DNA of 64,000 bases from the NCBI GenBank assembly GCA_900095095.1, contig FMBT01000336.1, forward strand, positions 141,001-205,000, read 5' to 3'. The translations under genes and the position numbers were made by a program. Origin of the DNA: Fragilariopsis cylindrus CCMP1102 (taxonomy: Eukaryota > Bacillariophyta > Bacillariophyceae > Bacillariales > Bacillariaceae). Under the pieces are notes generated by a model. It worked only from the letters and a program-made list of their open reading frames with translations, had not been told where the DNA came from and searched no databases. This document shows, piece after piece, positions 41,601-53,040 of this stretch (its first letter is position 1; every line of letters starts with the position of its first letter).

Positions 41601-42250
41601 CCCACGACACGGGCACATTTTCGATGCGATGTTGTTGGATTTAATTTCAATTGTTCCATCGCAAATAAAATCCGTCGATGGACTGGTTTTAATCCATCAC
41701 GTGCATCCGGTAAGGCTCGACCTAAGATAATCGACATTGCATATTGTAAGAACGATGTTTCTAATTCATTCCGTAATTCAATATTGGCATTATTATTATT
41801 ATTTATCATTTCATTGGCCCGGTCCGCAATTTCACCTTCCGACGTAAATGATTCTTTTGACACTGCTAGTGGTGCTTCTTCTTGTATCTCTTCCGGATCT
41901 TCGAGTGATGATGATAATAATAATGATGGCAACGAATTTCGACGACGAGCATATACCATGTGTGTTGTTGTCTTAGCCATCCCCTTGGTAAGACCAATCG
42001 TCGAAATCGAAGAAAACGCATCCACCACCACTGTTGGATTAATATTGACGGCGATTAGAAAACAAATCAAAGAAAGAAACGTTATCTTGCATACCGGTAC
42101 AATATTATTTCTTCGTCGTCGTAACGTCGTGCTCGACTTATGGGAAGAAGAAGTCATTGTCATCGTGTTGCTGCTGTTTTCTTTTCTTCGTATCAAAAAG
42201 ACGCTACACTTTATTATTCGTTTCACTTCGGATATATCAATTTTGTCCAT
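38670..42250 (-). CDS. gyrA: DNA gyrase subunit A, plastid-targeted (three exons)
   Basis: Type IIA topoisomerase A subunit that breaks and rejoins DNA; with GyrB it supercoils the organelle genome. Exons read 42250-40412, 40242-39828 and 39649-38670, joined in frame by GT-AG introns of 169 and 178 bp, giving 1077 residues. The N-terminus has a hydrophobic signal (about 52-70) then VVVDA-Phe79, like the diatom plastid motif; Met30 may be the real start. The core shows QYAMSIILGRALPDARDGLKPVHRR, YHPHGD and catalytic Tyr268 in AAAMRYTE. A Ser/Asp-rich insert (about 530-560) is absent from bacterial enzymes. Exon 3 encodes the beta-pinwheel, with a GyrA-box-like QGRGTRGKRG. Plastid or dual targeting is inferred. 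Confidence 0.95.
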
Positions 42251-44388
42251 TAGTCACTAGTACTACTTGTAGAAGAGAAATCAAATCTCAATCCTGACTT
42301 TGTTGCTTTTAGGGTAAATTATAAGTATCAGCAAAAAAAAGGATTTTTTTTCTATCCATCACAATAATGCCATTCTTTGTTTAAATGGCTGGGCGTGACT
42401 GACTTGACTTGTTTGATTCGTCTCAAAGGGGCTCATTACCCCTACGTTCTTGCGTCCTCGTCTTATATTTTTTACTACTTTTATACCCCTAGAAAGGGAT
42501 ATTATTATTTGGGCTACAGTACTACATAGCCTCAGTTACTACTAGGTCCTAGTACTGTAGCCACTTCTATATACTGTAGTCTATTTCTATACTTTTAGCT
42601 AGTGGTTTGCTTCTTTTCATACAGTACAGATTTATTTCCACAAGAATGAAAAGGAATCAATATCAAATCAATCGTGTGATGTGAACATAAAATATTATCT
42701 AATAATACTGTACACTATTACTGTAATGTAAGCGCCTTCACCTTAACACACAGAATAGATGATTTTTTGATGAGAAAGCAAAGCAAATGCTCTCTACTAG
42801 TATCTTCATTCTGCAATAAACAAAAATTGTCAGCAATTAACTATATCATCTTATCCTGTGGTGTTGATGAATAGGGTCTATTTCACTTTCCTAATACCTG
42901 TTGGTACCGCCTTTGCATCTTTTCCATATGCAGTTTATATGTCCTTTTTGCCTTACTGATGAATTCTGCCCTGGATACTTCCTCTGCCTGTTTGAAGTCT
43001 ACCTGTCATGGCATGCAGAGGTTGCTTCATTCATTTCCTGAATCAATGTGTTTGCTTCCTCAATTTGGTTTGCTATTGTTGTGGGTATCGTATTTATTTG
43101 CTTCCTCAATTTGGTATGTTACAGTTGTAAGTACTGTAGTATTCAACTGAGCTAGTATCGATTCTGCTTTTTTGATATTGCTCTGTACTTGTGCAACTCG
43201 ATCAGTTGTGATCAGTTCTATCTATGTTACTCTAAAGTTTGCAATGTATCATACAACACACCATCGACGATCACACTGGTACATTTGCCATGATGAAAGG
43301 TCCTACTGTTTCAACAGGATCAATGCAATTATTCAAGACGCTTCATTCTTAAGGGGTAGATGAACAGGATTTATGATCTGGTATACTTCCTATGCCATTG
43401 ACTCCACCGGAGCAGTATGGTCTCAAGCAAGCACAATTGATTGAGCATAATGAAAATGCCCTCACGTATGAATTTATGATGTCCCTACAGATGGACAATA
43501 AATCTCATCAAGTGATGCCAAGTTATTATTTAAAACAAAAGGATATATGCCTACAGAAGAAATTGTGGGATATAACAGTTTAGTCGATTGAGTCATCAAA
43601 TTTTTATTAAATCTCTGAAACCTTTATTCTGAACATATGTGCGCTACCCTACTTCCTCCATGCACCGCTAACTTCTCATGCACTATGATGAGGAATTTTC
43701 ACACCATAAAAAGCGTCGAGATCCCTTAAAATCTACCCAATTGACAAGAAATTAAGAAAATAAAATGAGACTTTGGACGTTTTCCACTCACCCTCGACGC
43801 TTTTATCCTGCAAAAATTCCTCATGATAGCGTGTGTAAATTTAACGGTGCATGGATGAAGTACAGTAAGAAGCTCCTGTGTAGTATTGGTTATGCTAGTA
43901 AAGCAATAAAATCCAATTATTGAAACAATGTAAGGCATAATATGTATTTGCCTTCTTCTTACTAGTATAATGATGATAATGTTCTCTCAACAATCAAATC
44001 ATGTATCAGTAAAAGCAAGCTTGTTAGTATCGTGCGTATTGCAACAATATAATATGGCTGAAAGGCTATGAACTCACCATTGTTATCACTATAAATGTAC
44101 TCTAATTTACTTTTAACTTACTCCTTATCTTAAACTATGATTACACCGATGCAGATCCAGATCCGGGTTACTCTTCCGGGTTACTAATATAGATTGAAAC
44201 TCAACGCTTCAAGCTTATTCGACTAGCTTGATTAGTACTCGCGAATACGACTGATTGACTCAAACACAATATGTTGACACGATCCTTCTTTGTGTGTCAA
44301 TTTTAGCACACACTCATTCCCACTTCGACCCACTTCATCCCACTTCGAATCGCTTTCTCACTAGTACATCCTCATTTACCTTGTTCTT
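42251..44388. other. Intergenic region with possible decayed coding fragments
   Basis: Upstream of gyrA. Between 42880 and 43580 several interrupted frames on both strands have protein-like wording (for example minus-strand FKQAEEVSRAEFISKAKR near 42900-43000). This suggests an old element or pseudogene, but no motif is decisive. The rest is AT-rich. Confidence 0.4.
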
Positions 44389-44640
44389 TCAACGCAAAGC
44401 CCCTAATTTCTTGTTGACATCGCTGTTCTTTAGAATGCAATCGAACTTCACGATGACCCTAGGAATGCCGATGAACATCAAAATAGAAAAGCGAAGGCTT
44501 TGGCGTTTGGAACGTTCCGATGGTTCCACTTTTTGAGCCGAAGATGTCAATTTAATTTCTCGATTGTCACGTTCAGTGATGTTGGTAGCGCCTAAAGCTA
44601 ATGGAGATGTCGGGGATGTCGGGGATGTGACTGTTGTCAC
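44389..44640 (-). CDS. Possible small protein, unknown
   Basis: An 83-residue open frame with a balanced composition: a TSPTSPTSPLAL start, a charged middle (ERDNREIKL, SERSKRQSLRF) and a hydrophobic ILMFIGIPRVIV segment. It may be a stand-alone gene, a first exon or chance; no downstream exon was identified. The TSP repeat is encoded by a GGATGTCG duplication near 44610-44630. Confidence 0.25.
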   Translation of the reverse strand: MTTVTSPTSPTSPLALGATNITERDNREIKLTSSAQKVEPSERSKRQSLRFSILMFIGIPRVIVKFDCILKNSDVNKKLGALR

Positions 44641-45744
44641 TAGATAGAATACAGTGGTGTAGCAACAGCGGTAGCTTCTATCTAGTGAAATGGATCGTGT
44701 ACTAAGAAATACTGTATGAAGGAAAAGAGGAAAGAAGATCGCGAATTACAATATACTAGATGGTACTAGTAGTAAGGTAATTCGGATGGAAAACTCACTT
44801 GTTCTCACAATCTAGAACTGCATCTAATCTCAAAAGCACAAAGCACATCTGGAAAAGGCCACAGTGTTACAAGAGGCAAGGTACGTTGTTACTTTTGACG
44901 TTTACTTGAACTTCATTTGTGTTCGTCATCGTCATTGTCAAAATTGTGTAGAGTAGCATACGAACAACGTAAAGAGAGAGAGAGAGATTCTGCATTTTGT
45001 GTTGTGTTGTGTGTACATGTATGCCTGTCTAGTCATTTTGTGTACGATTTTTTTCATTACAAATTCAAAAAAGGCTGTGGTGGTGGATGGAATCAAATGT
45101 AATTTACTGATCACCTCGAACGATGACGATAACGATGACGATGACGATGATGACGATGACGATGACGATGACGACGTCATTGAGGTTACATAGTATGGTC
45201 ACACACACACAGCTACCGCCGCCATCGTTCATCGCCGTTTCTCCATCGTTGCCACTCCACCAGCACGAAACATATAGAACAAAAGACGATGCAGACTCCT
45301 CGTCCTCGAATACAATTCAGTAGCTCTAGGAAAGAGGAAGAAGAGGCAGGCACTAATTAATTAATTAGATCCTATCATGCGTTTTGTATTGTATTCATTT
45401 CACTGCCGCACCGCCGTTAGTTGGACCATCCCATCCCGATCTACCGCCATACGCTTTTTAAATTTTATTTAAAATGTCCATTCCTGCCTTCCTTCCTGCC
45501 TCCTGGCACGCCGCTGCCTTCTATCTCTCTCTTTTTTGTGTCATCGTCGTCGTCGTCGTCGTCGCCGTCGCCATCTTACCCATCCCTTTCTTTTTTTTCT
45601 TCCTCTCTCTTTGGTGATTCATTCATGCCGTCGTTTCAACTTTTCCTTCTCTTCCTTAGAACAGGAGATTCATTCCACTAAAAGAACAATTTGATCCAAT
45701 CATAAAATTTCAGTTCGAACACATCAATAGAAGAAGATACAATC
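44641..45744. other. Intergenic, upstream of sugar transporter
   Basis: Contains a GACGAT microsatellite (about 45122-45176) and CGT/CGC triplet runs (45541-45571). No gene supported. Confidence 0.5.
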
Positions 45745-47767
45745 ATGGCTGACAACAACGATACACCGGTTGCCGTACCTGAACAGGCGTACACAGACGA
45801 CAAATCTAAATCGATCGAAATGGAATCTGGCACCTTAAAGCATGCTACATCTTCCGCCCGTAACATGGAAGACACAAGAACAAAGGGATTTGTTGTTCTA
45901 GTTGCTGCTGCTGCCGCTCTCGGTGGATTGATTTTCGGTTATGATATTGGTGGCGCAGGTGCTACCTTTGTTATGACGGGTTTTAGGGAGCATTTTCAAT
46001 GGGGTACGTTATATTCACCACTATTTCGTGCTTCTTGTTCTTTCTTTTCTATTTCGTGCTTCTTGTTTTTCTTTTCTTCTTTCCTCCCTTCTCTCTACTT
46101 ATAAATATAATTTGAAAGAAATAATGCATGCATCTCACAAAATACCCTCTCCTTATTCTTCACCCACTATATCATTTAAAAGATTGTGCTGCGGATGATC
46201 CAAGCTGCGTTCCGAAAACACAATCACAAATCGACGTCGCCCAGGGTCTTATTAATGGATTATTTGGAACTGGTGCCGCAATCGGTGCTCTATTCGCTCC
46301 CACCATGTAAGTTGCCTTCCTTCTACTAACGTTCTTTTTGGCTGTACCACCACCATGTACTCGCTACATTGTGCGATGTATACGCGTGTGGGTGTATCTA
46401 TGTATGTAGTTCAATTTTCTCACGTATCTGTTCCTCTTCTACTTTTGATTTTATGCTTTCTATGTAACGATAGATTCAATGGATACGGTCGTAAGCCTAC
46501 ACTGACTATCGGTGCTATCATCTTTACGATCGGTGCCGCACTCCAAGCAGGAGCTGTCAACATAGTCATGTTATACGTACCCCGTCTTTTATCAGGAATG
46601 GGTATTGGTATGCTATCTATGTGCTCTCCTGTATATATCGCCGAACTCGCTCCAGAACATCGACGTGGACAGCTCGCAACACTTTGGCAATTGGCTATTG
46701 TCACAGGAATCGTGTTAGTGAGTATTTTGAATATCTGGCTTGCTGAATGGGACGAAGGATGGCGTATCTCGTACGGAGGAAATATCCTCTTTTCAGTTTT
46801 GCTGCTATGCCTATTGGTTATCATGCCTGAATCTCCTCATTACTTGGTGGGTAAGCACAGACATGATGAAGCAAAGGCAGCACTGTTAAAGGTCCGTTTC
46901 GAAGACCAGATCGGTTGGGAAATGAAACAACTCGAGATGGAGGTTACTATCGCCGAAGAACGTGGGGAGGCAAGCTGGGCGGAAGTCTTCGACAACAGCA
47001 ACGCAAGGATGGGATACCGTGTCTTTATTGGTTGCTCCTTGCAGTCTATCCAACAGCTATCTGGTATCAACGCTATTATGTTTTACGCTCCTCGCATCTT
47101 GAACAATTTCTACGGTGCCACTGGTAGTATTTACGGTGCATTGGCATTAAATGTTGTCAATTTCTTTTCCACCTTCATTACGATCATGACTATCGAACGG
47201 TTTGGACGTGTCATGATTTTGTTTTCGGGAGCTATTGTTATGTTCATTGGTTTACTTCCTAACGCGATTTTGTCTGGAATCGATAGCGATTCGACAGGAA
47301 TTGGAATTGGTGTCATTGTCTTCTGTGCATTATACGTGGTAGGCTTTGCCTACTCGTGGGGTCCAGGTATGTTCGAAGTCACCGATGTTGTTATTTGTTC
47401 TGCCTTTTCTTGTGACTATCGCTAACTCGCCCATTTATCTACTACCTTTGTTTTCTTTTCTTTTGTTTTGAATATACCAGTCGTTTGGGTTGTATGTGCG
47501 GAAATGTTCCCCATGCGAGAACGTGGTAAAGCAAATAGTTTGACTACTTTCTCTAACTGGTTCTGGACGACCATTATCGGTGCTCTTTTCCCTATCGCTA
47601 GTTCGTATTCCCTTTCGGGATGTTTCGGTTTCTTTGCTGCAGTTGTCCTCTTCGCGACCTTGTTTGTATACTTCTATCTTCCCGAAACAGCAAATCGCAG
47701 CGCCACAGAAATCGATGAGGAATACGTATCTCACAGGGCCAAATTCCCCCGCAAGAAGTGGGTCTAA
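45745..47767 (+). CDS. Sugar porter (MFS hexose transporter), four exons
   Basis: A 12-helix sugar transporter of the MFS sugar-porter family, expected to move hexose across the plasma or an organelle membrane. Exons read 45745-46003, 46183-46306, 46474-47366 and 47481-47767; all three junctions are GT-AG and keep the frame, giving 520 residues. Motifs seen: GxxFGYDIGGAG in helix 1, NGYGRKPTL (the GRR/K loop), PESPHYLVGK (PESPR-like), QQLSGINAIMFYAPRI, ERFGRV, FPMRERGKAN (PxxxRxxG) and PET near the C-terminus. The N-terminal 45 residues are hydrophilic. The first external loop has two Cys residues (CAADDPSC). Substrate and direction cannot be determined from sequence. Confidence 0.93.
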
Positions 47768-48587
47768 AAACGCGTTTAGTTATATAAGAAGTCGGAGTAC
47801 AAACAAGAGAAGAGTCCGCATGAGTAGAAACACGAATAAGAGAAGTGTTTTATATATGTAGTCGAAGCAGAAGTGCCGATGTCCTTTGAACCGCTAATAC
47901 TAATATGTATTAGGCGAAGTGAGTTACGAACAGAAAGTTGTATACAAGGTTACCGTGTAACGCAATACTAAAATACAAAGAAAAGAGCAGCATTACCTCA
48001 ATTACGAGAAATGAACTATCTCTATCTTTTATTGTTGAGAAATTGTAATAACCATAGACTAATTAAACAAGTGTGTTAATAACAACTTTTGCGTTTGAAC
48101 TTATCGTTATCCTAAAAGGGTGAGTAACCTGGTAGAACAACCGCAGCAGTCTATAAGGAATAGTGAGTAGCGAACCTTACCGTATTAATAGAGAAACGTA
48201 ACAGATTACATAATACATTCAGTATTTGCTACCTCAAAAAGAAGAAGAAAAATGAGCTATTGGATTTTTATGCTCACTGGTTTGGGTTATTCTATGTTTT
48301 TCATGTGCTCTCATGCGTAGCTTGGTTATCTTTCGATACACGAAACCTATATATATATATATATATACATTATATTATGTTGGAAATTAATCATACATAG
48401 ATATAATACAGTACTCAGCTATAGAAAAATTATCAAATTTATTTGAAAATTGAACTGATTTATACAATAGTTTTCGTAAACATTATATAGACGTAATCCA
48501 ACAAGGTAATTTATCATATGGAGTGGAACTAGGAAGGTCTCTTATATTAACACCTTACATCGCTGTGACAATCATAGCATCTTATCT
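47768..48587. other. Convergent intergenic region
   Basis: 3' flanks of two genes; a TA dinucleotide run at 48350-48366. No gene seen. Confidence 0.5.
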
Positions 48588-50647
48588 CTATAGTTTTTGC
48601 TTTTTGAAATTAAGGAAACAACCGGTAGGAGAGGTGTTATTGTCCAAGCCCGTGAACAGATTAGTACTACTGTCGTGACTGACATTGTAATGATGCACCA
48701 AAGATGATGACCTTATCGGTCCTATCGGATTCATACTATCATTATCATTATTAGCAGTAGCAGTAGCAGTAGCAGTAGCCTTTGTAAGACGTTTCCTTCG
48801 TGCACTTTGATCCCGTAGTGCTTGAAAGACTTTTGTACGAAGTATATTATAATCTGTTATTTCCACGTACCATTCATTCTCATCGACGTAGGATAAGAAT
48901 CGTAATCCATTCGCCCACGATTCTTGGATGATACTATTCAAGAATTGATTCTTTTGTGGTCTTGTTTTTTGATGTTCTCGTTCTCGTTCTCTACGAATGA
49001 GTATACTTCGAAATTTAATATTACCAGGATGATCCCATGCTGGTCCACCGTTCCGAATAAGTACTGAATTCAAATCTGGACATTCTATTCCCACAATCTG
49101 ATTGTGTGGTGCTAATATATTACTACCAGCATTTCTTTGTTGATTCTCTAATGTTGTACGTTGCCTGATCCATTTTCTTAGATTTTTTGTCTTGACAGAA
49201 CCCGTATTAGTTACTGGAAAATCGTCCGTATGTATACCAAAGCATCGCAGTAAATATTCAGTTTCTGTTATACCACGAACTATTAATTAATGCATGGTGG
49301 ATATCATGTATTTGGATTGGATTTATTATTATCAATTGAAAAAAAATGAATTATGAGTGAAAAAGAAAAAGGAAGTAAAACAACTTAACCGCTGCTATGC
49401 TAACGAAAGCAATTATTATTATTGTTCATTCATAACGAGCCGAAAAAAATACGGCAAAATATACATGCCTGCAAAACGATCATATCATCATAAAATAAAC
49501 GCACCAGTATGTATCCTCGTAATGAGTCTTGTTCTTTTCCCGATCATATTTAATATCATCCCTCTTGTGATATCATCGGGTAAAAAACAATGAAATGCGG
49601 ATATCCGTACCGGTACAGAATCGATCCATCGATTGCATTCTGTTTGATGAGGGCCATATTCGACAATTTCACGTACTGTATTAGTCGAATGACGTGAATA
49701 AGTAACTACTAAACCATTTTTTTGGGTACAGACATCATCGGATGCCACCTGACCCATCATATACATAATGATACGAAATCGATTCATATGTGAATATCCA
49801 TATCCATAGGAACCTAAGAACACTACGACTCGACGACCGGATCGATCTCGGGAGGGCATTAATTGAACTTGACCTTCTTTTAATAATTTATGTTCCTCTT
49901 TATTTAAATCATCTAAAACAAGGGTCGTTCCAAGGCAAAGACACCAAAATAATCTACTAAAAAATCTATACACGACAGGTACCGATCGACTGATTTTTGA
50001 ATATCAAATAATTCACATCGTAAAAACTTGATACAAAACCAAAAACTACGTATATAGGAGTATTTGTTGTTGTGGTTGTGGTTGTTATTGTAGTTAATGC
50101 TCCCATTGGAAGTATCCATACTTTCGGTATCGCTGTTGTTGTTGTTGTTGTTGTTGTTATTAGTAGTAGTAGTATTACTGTAGTCACTGGATAACGATGG
50201 CGTTGTCGAAAGGATATCCATAAGGTATTCTCGTCGAAGACTTACATTGCTACTGTTTCTTGTACTGGTATTTGTCGTCGATGTCAACAACGACGAAAAA
50301 ATCGAAGAAGAAGACGTTATCATGTTTGGTAAAATAGAAGATGCTGATGCTGATGCTGCTGCTGATGCTGCTGCTGCTTGTCCTGATGATCTTGATCTTG
50401 ATATGTCTGGTACTGAGGATGAGGATATGTCTGGCAATTGGATTAATAATGTGGTAATTTTTTTATTAATTTCATTTTGGAATTCATAAAAGGCATTATT
50501 CAACATTTCCGGTGTTTCCGTGGGTGTCAATGATCGTACACCATGCAATTGTTCAGATAATGCTTCTCGATCATTAAAGCTCAAAGAATTTAATTCTTTG
50601 GCTAATAATTTATCGACCAATCGTGGATCTGAATACATAAAAGACAT
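48588..50647 (-). pseudogene. Second CRAL-TRIO-like/HPGN gene, one-base frameshift
   Basis: Paralogue of the gene at 19283. Exon 1 runs 50647-49505 and exon 2 runs 49279-48588, split by a 225-bp GT-AG intron. The family start (ELNSLSFNDREALSEQLHGV), the CRAL-TRIO-like segment (FCIKFLRCELFDIQKSVDRY), LMPSRDRSGRRVVVFLG and the HPGN block (PAWDHPGNIKFR) are all present. Near 49915-49918 the frame is lost: reading stops at TAG just after ALERPLF, and the family sequence (LDDLNKEEHKLL) continues in the next frame. One missing base in a T run explains it. The rest is undamaged, so a sequencing indel or very recent mutation is likely. The intron is absent from the paralogue. Confidence 0.7.
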
Positions 50648-51704
50648 ACTGTACTGTAGTAATAATTAATTATGAAATTCTTTTGTTGTATTTATTATAT
50701 TGCAAGAATTGACGATTTTGAATGTACAGTATTGAGTTTTTTTTGAGTTTGATTCCAATTTGATTGCAATTTGTAACTCCAAAATCTTGATAATTGTTGT
50801 TGTTGTTGTTGTTGTTGTTCTTCTTCTTCTCTATCTCTTTCTCTCTCTTTTAATATCTCCTTCTCCTTCTCCTCTCCAACGTTTCCCTCTCCTTTTCTTC
50901 TGAAGGGCTGCAGTATTTATTGTTTTTGAAAAGATAAAATATAATTGCAATACGGTACCTCCTCCTAGACTTATTTCTTATTTGACTTCTGACTTTCTGC
51001 TGACTCGACTGCTTTATTACTTTTATTTGAAATGAGATGAAAAGAGTTTATAGCAAATCGATTTTGTTATGATGTGTGTTGTGTTTTGTTTTGTTTCTTT
51101 GTTTCTTTGTTGTGTTTCGTTTGAAACAGCGGTGCAAAAAACATTGAAACAGCGTGCGTTGCACAAAAAAAAGGGAAGGTTAAGGTCGTAAAAGAAGAAC
51201 GCAAAAAACATTGAAACAGCGTGCGTTGCAAAATAAATAGGTAAGGTTAAGGTCGTAAAAGAAGATATCGAGGATGTAGCTACTAGTAGTACTGTACTTT
51301 TACATATTAGGGACGAAGGTTCAAACCAAAAGGTCGTAAAAGAAGATATCGAGGATGCTGCGCGCGTCTACCACAATCCTCCGATTTGGTATGAAACGCA
51401 TATGGTTCTTATGTATCACATACGTACAGTACATCACACTGTAAATACTGTATCAAGTAGCACACGCGTACAACGCGAGAAGAAGGCACATGCTTTTGAA
51501 AGAAGGGCTGTCGTTCTGTCTCAATAGGTAGGGACATGGCTTCGACTGGCGCATCTCGATTTTTTTAAAATTTTATTAGAAAAAGCAATCAGCAATCCTG
51601 TGAAAGAACGAAAAAAGGAGGGAAACACACCACACAAAATTTACATTCCACGACGATTGGAAACACAGTACATACAGCAACAACACAATTGATAGTGAAA
51701 CAAT
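50648..51704. other. Intergenic region with direct repeats
   Basis: Contains a TTG triplet run (50789-50819), CTTCTT/CTCCTT tracts and the direct repeats at 51134-51357. No gene supported. Confidence 0.5.
51134..51357. repeat. Direct repeats, about 67-bp unit, with a partial third copy
   Basis: A unit beginning GCAAAAAACATTGAAACAGC and ending with GGTCGTAAAAGAAGA occurs at 51134 and 51201; the second half (AAGGTCGTAAAAGAAGATAT plus CGAGGATG) recurs at about 51330-51357. Confidence 0.85.
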
Positions 51705-52370
51705 ATGGAGTATGCCAGTAATAATGGCGCCTTGGATAATGGAGGCTTCGACCTTGATAAGGAAAGGGATGCAGCCACGGAAAGAATGATGGCTAGAATT
51801 GGTCAATTAAGTAATGATCTGAAGACCGCGGCCGCACAGAGGAACAACGGTGGTGGTGGTGGAGGACCAGCATCCAGCATGGATATTTTGTCGCACTATT
51901 CGTCGACGAATCAGGATCAGGATGGTGATGAATTCCGCGCTCTCGAACAACGTGCACGCGACCATCAGTATCAGTATCAAAATCGAGCAACGTTTCGATG
52001 CCGCGTTAGAATTGTACAATCGGAAACGATGCGTACCATCAATGAATGAACCCGTCGTCCATGGGACATATTGCGGATAAATTGTGGATCCGTAAGGAGG
52101 TGAAAGGACCAGCACCGCAAACCGTGTTCGGAGACTGCGACATAGATTTTACGTACGCGAGGGATGGATTACGTCCAAGAATGTGGCCAGGGTCCGTACG
52201 GGGCGGACAAACTGTGCGTCGGTTGTATGGGACGACGATTAAAGAATGAAGTCGGTACCAATTTGAGTACCATCCAGCAAAATTTGATTCCACTCCAGCA
52301 AGCACAACCCGGTGGGATCATGGGGGGATCGTTCTGTCAAATGTTCCGCCAAGATAATTACCGTCGTTAG
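51705..52370 (+). pseudogene. Small Cys-containing protein gene with three apparent frameshifts
   Basis: Coding character moves through all three plus frames and returns to the first. The initial frame gives a charged helical start (DLDKERDAATERMMARIGQL). After about 51982 the protein-like reading is one frame on (RFDAALELYNRKRC). After about 52063-52076 it moves again (DKLWIRKEVKGPAPQTVFGD). After about 52163 it is back in the first frame (CGQGPYGADKLCVGC ... FCQMFRQDNYRR), ending at TAG 52368-52370. Each step fits one extra base in a short homopolymer (AAAA, GGG or GG, GGG). The product would be about 220 residues with CxxC-like pairs that may bind metal. I do not recognise the family. Whether it is a true pseudogene or an assembly artefact is open. 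Confidence 0.5.
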
Positions 52371-53040
52371 ATGATACTGTAGAACGGATGCCTACGTGCG
52401 GCACGGCTGCTCTAGCTAGCTAGGTAGTACTGTAACGTGTGTTGGTGAAACGCGGACGACGTTCCCCAGCGCGGCGTTGTTCGTAAAAATAGCATTCCGC
52501 CATTTAGAATAGAATATATTGTATACACAGATCCCACTGAAATTATATTATGCTCTAAATCAGAAAGAAGAGAGAGAGGAAAAAAGAAATAGCTACTAGT
52601 ATATATACTGTATAACAACATCAGAGCAACAATAAAAAAATCAATTTTGTCTCATCAACAATATAAGTCTTTTAAGAATATACTAATACATCCATGCAAA
52701 AAATGGAACAAGCAAATCAAGGCCACGGTATCATTGATAGTCAATAGATGGATTGGAATTTTTGGTCGAACAAGTAAGACACGAAAATAAACGAAAAGGA
52801 GACTGATGTACAGTATATAACGTATGTTTTCTTTTGATTAAGAAGAAATCGGTAGTATTAATTATTCTATATAAAAATGGAGAGTTATTTACAGGTGACG
52901 CAAACATCGATACTTTTTCGTATCTACGCACTGCTGTTCATGTTACAAGCACAAGTATTTATGCATAGTAGTGTTGATGTTCCTGATATCGTTACCAACA
53001 GCCATTTAGATTTTAATCAAAGAATGGAAATATGAACAAT
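52371..53040. other. Convergent intergenic region
   Basis: No gene seen. Confidence 0.45.

Noticed and set aside
46355-46473. N-terminal Met of the long sugar-transporter frame starting at 46355
   Set aside because: This segment is intron 2: the good acceptor at 46472-46473 joins exon 2 in frame and restores the conserved loop.
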